Assembly (NCBI GenBank): GCA_964637165.1
Contig: CAZWVI010000001.1
Location: forward strand, 62,001 to 126,000
Length of the DNA: 64,000 nucleotides
Source of the DNA: CAZWVI01 sp964637165
GTDB taxonomy: Bacteria; Planctomycetota; UBA1135
Direction of reading: 5' to 3'
Position 1 is the stretch's first letter; each line of letters opens with the position of its first letter. Made by a program: the position numbers and the translations under genes. The notes beneath the pieces are model-generated. The model searched no databases, had not been told where the DNA came from, and worked only from the letters and a program-made list of their open reading frames with translations. This document shows positions 60,221 to 64,000 of this stretch, piece after piece.

Positions 60221-61014
60221 TCTGCGCTCTGCCACTTGAGTTGATGAATTTCAACAATTCGCGTGGGCATTTTCCTGTCGGGAATAAATTGGTGAATTAG
60301 CTGAGGCGCCATCAGGCCAGCGAAGTCGCGGTAGTAACTAAGTTCAAAGCGCGTCTGGCTTTGCCACTCAGGCTTGTTATCAGTGGTTATCGCCGCATCT
60401 GTGTCCTCACCATCAAGCTCTTTGGCTTTGGGGACTTTGATGAATAACTGCTCGAGCTGTAGAGTCTTAGAGTTGAAAATAAGTTCGAGATGGTGAACTA
60501 ATCCTTGCGCAGGGAATTTTCCGCGAATAATTGTTTGCTGATCTTGTTCTTCTAGGCTTAATTCTTGGCATTGGGTGCCGAGGTAGCGAAGGTCAAAAAT
60601 TAGGCGCAGCCGTTCGCAAAGTTCCAGAGCTTGATCAATCGCCTCGCGGTCTTGGGTGAATTCACGCGCGGCTAGGTTAATAAGTTCACCATTGTGTTCT
60701 TTAAGCCAGTAACGTTTTCCGTCGAATCCTTTGCTAACACTGACACCACGGTTGGGGTCATCTAAACGTAACTTAATAGTGCCACCATCAGCTTGTTGGT
60801 AGTCAAGTTGAATGTCGAGGTCGTTACGCTGGTCTCCACGCTCGCGCAAATTAATATCCAGTTGAAACCCTTCAATATTTAATGGTGTTGTTGTGCTTTC
60901 ACTTGGACGTTGCGCTTCAGCCGCAAGTGCTAGAAATTCTAATGGCTCACTGTCTTGAAAATTTATGGCGGCGAACAATATTAAAGAGGAAAAAATCATG
61001 TACTTGCGAGCCAA
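60208..61014 (-). CDS. Secreted hypothetical protein (outer-membrane-lipoprotein-sorting-like)
   Basis: 268 residues with an N-terminal signal (MIFSSLILFAAINF, best from the Met at residue 6). The rest is beta-rich, with repeated antiparallel strands such as FQLDINLRERGDQRNDLDI, TIKLRLDDPNRG and HHLELIFNSKTLQLEQLFI. The pattern recalls LolA/LolB-like or DUF-type periplasmic half-barrels, but no signature is certain. It is the last gene of the minus-strand glycosyltransferase operon, overlapping the gene upstream by 19 bases, and it runs 13 bases into the end of convergent mutL. Confidence 0.6.
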   Translation of the reverse strand: MARKYMIFSSLILFAAINFQDSEPLEFLALAAEAQRPSESTTTPLNIEGFQLDINLRERGDQRNDLDIQLDYQQADGGTIKLRLDDPNRGVSVSKGFDGKRYWLKEHNGELINLAAREFTQDREAIDQALELCERLRLIFDLRYLGTQCQELSLEEQDQQTIIRGKFPAQGLVHHLELIFNSKTLQLEQLFIKVPKAKELDGEDTDAAITTDNKPEWQSQTRFELSYYRDFAGLMAPQLIHQFIPDRKMPTRIVEIHQLKWQSADQRR

Positions 61015-61478
61015 TTCTTGAGAGCCTTGGCGAGGTCCGGTTGGGATTTACTGGAGCCTTTTAGCTTGGCTACTTCAGCTTGGTAATTAATTACTAGGCG
61101 GCAAAGATCTTCGGCCGTTTCACCAATGATTGCGTGACTAAGTTCGGCCATTTTCTCGGCTAATTCGCACTGGTGGTCGTCAACGTGTTCACCATATTTG
61201 TGTAAACGCGGCGCCGTGATAGCAACTTTGTCATTCCAAGCACAAGCCAAAAGCGATCCAGCGCCGGCATGTGTAACCACAATGCGCGCATCTTTGACTC
61301 TTTGAGCAAATTCATGAAAGGACAGCCAGCGCTCATACCTGGCCACTTTCGGCACTTCAGGATTGTCAGCAATTTGAATAAAGACTTCTTCGTCAGGAAG
61401 TGCTTGGGCAACCAAATCGGCGGCATCAATCATTCGCTGAAAGGGAAATTGTTCAGTTCCAACCGTGAAGAAAATCAT
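60996..61478 (-). CDS. Glycosyltransferase family 28 C-terminal-domain protein (PssE/EpsF/Alg13-like)
   Basis: 160 residues, the catalytic nucleotide-sugar-binding half of a split GT28 enzyme. It has MIFFTVGTEQFPFQRMI at the start, then VVTHAGAGSLL near residues 67-77 and TAPRLHKYGEHVDDHQ near 88-103, matching the Alg13/PssE pattern. The Alg14/PssD-like partner is the gene just upstream (61478-61927), sharing one base. Together they would add the second sugar of a polysaccharide repeat unit on undecaprenyl phosphate. Confidence 0.85.
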   Translation of the reverse strand: MIFFTVGTEQFPFQRMIDAADLVAQALPDEEVFIQIADNPEVPKVARYERWLSFHEFAQRVKDARIVVTHAGAGSLLACAWNDKVAITAPRLHKYGEHVDDHQCELAEKMAELSHAIIGETAEDLCRLVINYQAEVAKLKGSSKSQPDLAKALKNWLAST

Positions 61479-61927
61479 TAGACGTTGCGCCCTTCGTAGT
61501 CAATTTTTGAATTGAGCTCTGCCAACTCTTCCCACTGACCAAAAAATTTGTCGACCACTGGAAGAATCATCTTGCCGGCCGTTGAGATCGAGTGAATGCG
61601 CGTAATGCACTCAAGGTAAACAGTGCGTATACCCATGAACTTGCCGAGCCAAATAAATGGAACAGCAACTCCGGCGCCGGTCGAAATAATTACGTCGGGA
61701 CGTTCGCGGCGTAGTACTTTCCAAGCTAAGAAAAAATTCTTAATTAAATTTTTGATTGAACGATTGGTTGGGTGGTACGCCCAAATAACCCGCTCACCTT
61801 CAAGTACCGACTTGGCGTCTTGCAGGGGGAAGGTCACGAAAAATCGTTCATGGTCTTCCCAAGCTTCTTGCAGCATCATCATTTCAGACAGATGGCCGCC
61901 AGTTGAGGTCACCAGGGCTAACTTCAT
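61478..61927 (-). CDS. Polysaccharide biosynthesis protein, PssD/EpsE/Alg14-like
   Basis: 149 residues, the membrane-anchoring and acceptor-binding half of a split GT28. The N-terminal MKLALVTSTGGHLSEMMML matches the family start (GGH), followed by the hydrophobic SIKNLIKNFFLAWKVLRRE and the family core PDVIISTGAGVAVPFIWLG near residues 78-96, then YLECITRIHSIS. It lies directly after the GT4 gene, with no base between, and overlaps the catalytic-half gene by one base. Confidence 0.87.
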   Translation of the reverse strand: MKLALVTSTGGHLSEMMMLQEAWEDHERFFVTFPLQDAKSVLEGERVIWAYHPTNRSIKNLIKNFFLAWKVLRRERPDVIISTGAGVAVPFIWLGKFMGIRTVYLECITRIHSISTAGKMILPVVDKFFGQWEELAELNSKIDYEGRNV

Positions 61928-63130
61928 TTACTGATTGTGTTGCTGGTGGTAGTTGCGAATCGCTTGGTACACCGGCGCTAAGACTTTGCGTGGGGTGTAA
62001 GGTTCGGCGGCTTTTACGCACGCTTGACGGTCGCGGTCTTGTGACAAAACTTGGTCAAGTGCTTGGGCTAAAGCTGCGGCGCACCGCTCTTCAACAATGC
62101 GGCCGTGTTCAGGTTTGGTGATAACGCGTGGAGCTTCACCAACTTTAGTGGTGACTACAGGAACGCCTGCTGCGAGAGCTTCAATCATTGACAAAGCCAT
62201 GCCTTCAAAGGCTGAAGATAAAACAAAAACGTCAGCTGCATTTTGCCATCTGGCAACTTGGTCCTGGTTCAGAGTTCCGGCAAAGAACACATTTTTTTCT
62301 AGGCCGTGTTGGCCAACAAAATTCTGCATTGACTTTTTTAACGAGCCATCTCCCGCAAGAATAAGTTGCGCAGAGGGACGGACTTCACAGAGTCGTTGCC
62401 AAGTTTCCATCAAGAGCATGGGGTCTTTTTGACCTTCAAAGCGTGCGGCAAAAAATGCCACATCATGCTTTGGGTTAGCGCCTAGAGCAGTACATAGTCT
62501 TCCGCGAATTTCATGACATTCATTGCTAGGGCGAGGGTGAAAGACCCGGTCGTCCGCCCACGTTGGCAGCCAGTCAGCTTTCTCTTGAAGTGCCGGGTAA
62601 TGCTCCTTCCACCAAGCAATTCCGTCTGAACGTTCGGACCATAAGTAATCCATCTTCGGCAAAATTCGTTTTTCCATAGCAAAATAAACGGCTGGGAAAC
62701 GGCTCCAAGTCACTTCTGTATTGCTGCTTAAAATTTGATCTTGAACGTGGTAGTGCAAGAACATCAATTTTTGCGCATCAATGTCGCCGGTTGCCCAAGC
62801 CGGTTCCAAGCGGTGAAATAAATGGCTAACTTTGCTCAAATCGAACTGGCGGCGTGCGCGGCGCAATTTCCAGGTGTAGCGCAGACTTAGAGGAATGCGG
62901 GCGCGAATTGAAGGGTGGTCAACCATCAGCGGAAACCACTTAAGGGGCCGGCCTTCAACTTCAACTTCCTGCCACGAGCCTAAGCGCGGGTCCGTAGGGT
63001 CGGAGGTGATGCCAATCAGCTCGACATCGAGGTCTTCAGGCGCGCAAGTAATGAATGCGTTAATCATCGTGCCCACTCCCGATGCGTATGGAACGCAGGG
63101 GTCGTGAGGATGAAGAAGAATTGAACGCAC
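61928..63130 (-). CDS. Glycosyltransferase family 4 (GT-B) protein
   Basis: 400 residues, GTG start. N-terminal SILLHPHDPCVPYASGVGTM is the acceptor-side loop. The C-terminal donor domain shows FAARFEGQKDPMLLMETW, LILAGDGSLKKSM, VFFAGTLNQDQVARW, then the E(X7)E site FEGMALSMIEALAAGVPVV near 314-332. It should add a sugar to an exopolysaccharide or lipopolysaccharide precursor in the cytoplasm. It heads a four-gene minus-strand operon with the split GT28 pair. A TAAAAT -10-like hexamer sits six bases before the start. Confidence 0.88.
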   Translation of the reverse strand: MRSILLHPHDPCVPYASGVGTMINAFITCAPEDLDVELIGITSDPTDPRLGSWQEVEVEGRPLKWFPLMVDHPSIRARIPLSLRYTWKLRRARRQFDLSKVSHLFHRLEPAWATGDIDAQKLMFLHYHVQDQILSSNTEVTWSRFPAVYFAMEKRILPKMDYLWSERSDGIAWWKEHYPALQEKADWLPTWADDRVFHPRPSNECHEIRGRLCTALGANPKHDVAFFAARFEGQKDPMLLMETWQRLCEVRPSAQLILAGDGSLKKSMQNFVGQHGLEKNVFFAGTLNQDQVARWQNAADVFVLSSAFEGMALSMIEALAAGVPVVTTKVGEAPRVITKPEHGRIVEERCAAALAQALDQVLSQDRDRQACVKAAEPYTPRKVLAPVYQAIRNYHQQHNQ

Positions 63131-63136
63131 CTGGGT

Positions 63137-63142
63137 ATTTTA
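63137..63142 (-). promoter_or_regulatory. Putative -10 element of the glycosyltransferase operon (leaderless)
   Basis: On the minus strand TAAAAT (63142-63137) matches the -10 consensus at 5 of 6 positions and is separated from the GTG start (63130-63128) by six bases. The transcription start would be the first base of the start codon. The gap to the divergent M16 gene is 37 bases. Confidence 0.45.
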
Positions 63143-63167
63143 TGCGATATTGGCCAAAGTTCATAGG

Positions 63168-64000
63168 ATGTTTATAGCACTAGCTTTACCGCCCCCAATG
63201 GTTCTCAATCAACATCCCCCAATTCGTTTGGAGCCGGCTCCTGGCATAACCCTGTTGTGTCTGCCGGATTCTCGCTTTAAACGTGCTCAAATGGAAGTTC
63301 ACTTCGACCATCAAATCGATGATGGGCGCAGTCCGGAACGCACTTTGTTGGCCCGCTTGTTGGAGCAGGGTTCGGCCAAGCATCCCAATCAAATGGAAAT
63401 TACGCGCGCTGAAGAAATGCTCTATGGCGCCGAAATCCGCATTGATGGCGACCGTTTGGCGGAACATCATCGTTTCAGCCTTGGCATGTCTTGGGTGGGT
63501 AATAAATTTTTACCCGAAGGTGCAGATGCCGAAGCTGGAATCTTGGCACTTGGTGCTGAATTGTTGCAGCAACCTTTGCTTGACGAGAACGGGGCATTCC
63601 CCGCGGACAATTTTATTCGCGAGCAAGCGCAATTGGTGCGCCGCATTAAATCCTTAAAAGATGATCGTGCTAGTTGGGCGCGCGAACGCTTCTTCGCCTG
63701 CTTGTGTGCAGATGAACCTTATGGCAAACCGCCCTGGGGTACCGCCGAAGAAGTTGAAGAATTGTCAGCTGCGGATTGTTTAGCTGCGCTTAAGAGCACT
63801 TTAAGTAATGCCCCGATTACCGCGATTGCGGTAGGCGCGATTGACCCTGGCAAGTTAGCGGAGTGGCTAAGTATGTTCGGTGGACCGCGCACCGGAGAAT
63901 TGCCTCCATGCACCACCCGTTCCGCGCCCACCAAGTTGCGCGAAGTTCATGAACACTTGCCGATTGACCAGGCGCGCTTTTTGATGGGCTTTCGATTTAC
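63168..64000 (+). CDS. M16-family (insulinase-like) protein, YfmF type, 3' end cut by window
   Basis: The frame is open from the ATG at 63168 (or 63198) to the window end, giving about 277 residues of an incomplete gene. The beta-strand RAQMEVHFDHQIDDG, SPERTLLARLLEQGSAKHP and MLYGAEIRIDGDRLAEHHRF, then FIREQAQLVRRIKSLKDDR and ADEPYGKPPWGT, follow the YfmF pattern of the M16 family. The zinc motif HxxEH that should occur near residue 60 is absent, so this half is a non-catalytic partner; a catalytic YmfH-like protein would be expected beyond the window. It is divergent from the glycosyltransferase operon. Confidence 0.78.
   Translation, partial: MFIALALPPPMVLNQHPPIRLEPAPGITLLCLPDSRFKRAQMEVHFDHQIDDGRSPERTLLARLLEQGSAKHPNQMEITRAEEMLYGAEIRIDGDRLAEHHRFSLGMSWVGNKFLPEGADAEAGILALGAELLQQPLLDENGAFPADNFIREQAQLVRRIKSLKDDRASWARERFFACLCADEPYGKPPWGTAEEVEELSAADCLAALKSTLSNAPITAIAVGAIDPGKLAEWLSMFGGPRTGELPPCTTRSAPTKLREVHEHLPIDQARFLMGFRF

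Noticed and set aside
63283..63657. Plus-strand frame of 124 codons
   Set aside because: It is a shadow of the M16 gene, whose frame shows family patterns and stays open to the window end.

Overview
The window looks like chromosomal DNA of a Gram-negative bacterium of the PVC superphylum, most likely Planctomycetota. Three observations support this. (i) A small basic protein at 17390-17641 strongly resembles the short PVC signature protein. (ii) There are several outer-membrane-type lipoproteins, two secretins and an ExbB/ExbD motor. (iii) The division/cell-wall (dcw) cluster carries all mur genes plus ftsI and ftsW, but ftsQ, ftsA and ftsZ are missing from their usual place after murC-murB. 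MurE has the DNPR motif of meso-diaminopimelate ligases, so a DAP-type peptidoglycan is expected. Coding density is very high, overlaps of the ATGA/GTGA type are common, and Shine-Dalgarno sites are patchy. I saw no tRNA, rRNA, CRISPR array or intact insertion sequence, and no gene-free stretch over 300 bases; the longest, 20769-21063, is described below.

Layout. 1-1314: end of a peptide/nickel-type ABC importer (two ATPases, the first cut by the window edge). 1333-2052: HAD phosphatase, followed by a bidirectional terminator. 2128-16654 (minus strand): an eleven-gene co-directional block. In transcription order it encodes a UDG-like protein, a PilM/PilN-like fusion, a PilO-like protein, an anchored FnIII protein, a TPR lipo-secretin, two secreted TPR proteins, ExbB, ExbD, a second ExbD and a second TPR lipo-secretin. 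It combines type II secretion/type IV pilus platform parts with a proton-driven motor, and the block contains no assembly ATPase, PilC/GspF-type protein or pilin. It is the best candidate here for an undescribed system.

16709-20768: anchored SPOR-like protein, PVC small basic protein, QueE, Der, a secreted protein and a zinc-ribbon protein. 20761-20925: a 165-bp segment bounded by perfect 14-bp inverted repeats (MITE/REP-like), then the mraZ promoter with three 10-bp-spaced MraZ boxes. 21064-33754: mraZ-rsmH-ftsL-like-ftsI-murE-murF-mraY-ftsW-LysM-murG-murC-murB. 33774-41636: lipase-like hydrolase, TGS-less thrS, SDR, small conserved protein, DUF819 transporter, methyltransferase, HAD phosphatase and adenosine deaminase. 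41679-47643: ECF sigma factor, an anti-sigma-like/VWA membrane protein, an SH3 protein and a CstA transporter.

47600-51023 (minus): tgt, a SpoIID-like lytic transglycosylase and ruvB. 51188-54313: large surface lipoprotein with a C-terminal beta-propeller, closed by a strong terminator. 54400-60220: ubiE/menG, CPBP protease, ubiX, ubiA, holA-like and mutL in one overlapping operon (quinone tailoring followed by replication/repair). 60208-63130 (minus): secreted protein and three polysaccharide glycosyltransferase genes. 63168-64000: start of an M16-family protein, cut by the window end.

Several first-in-operon genes (1333, 16709, 40413, 54400, 63130) have a -10-like hexamer only 5-9 nt before the start codon, which suggests leaderless transcripts.
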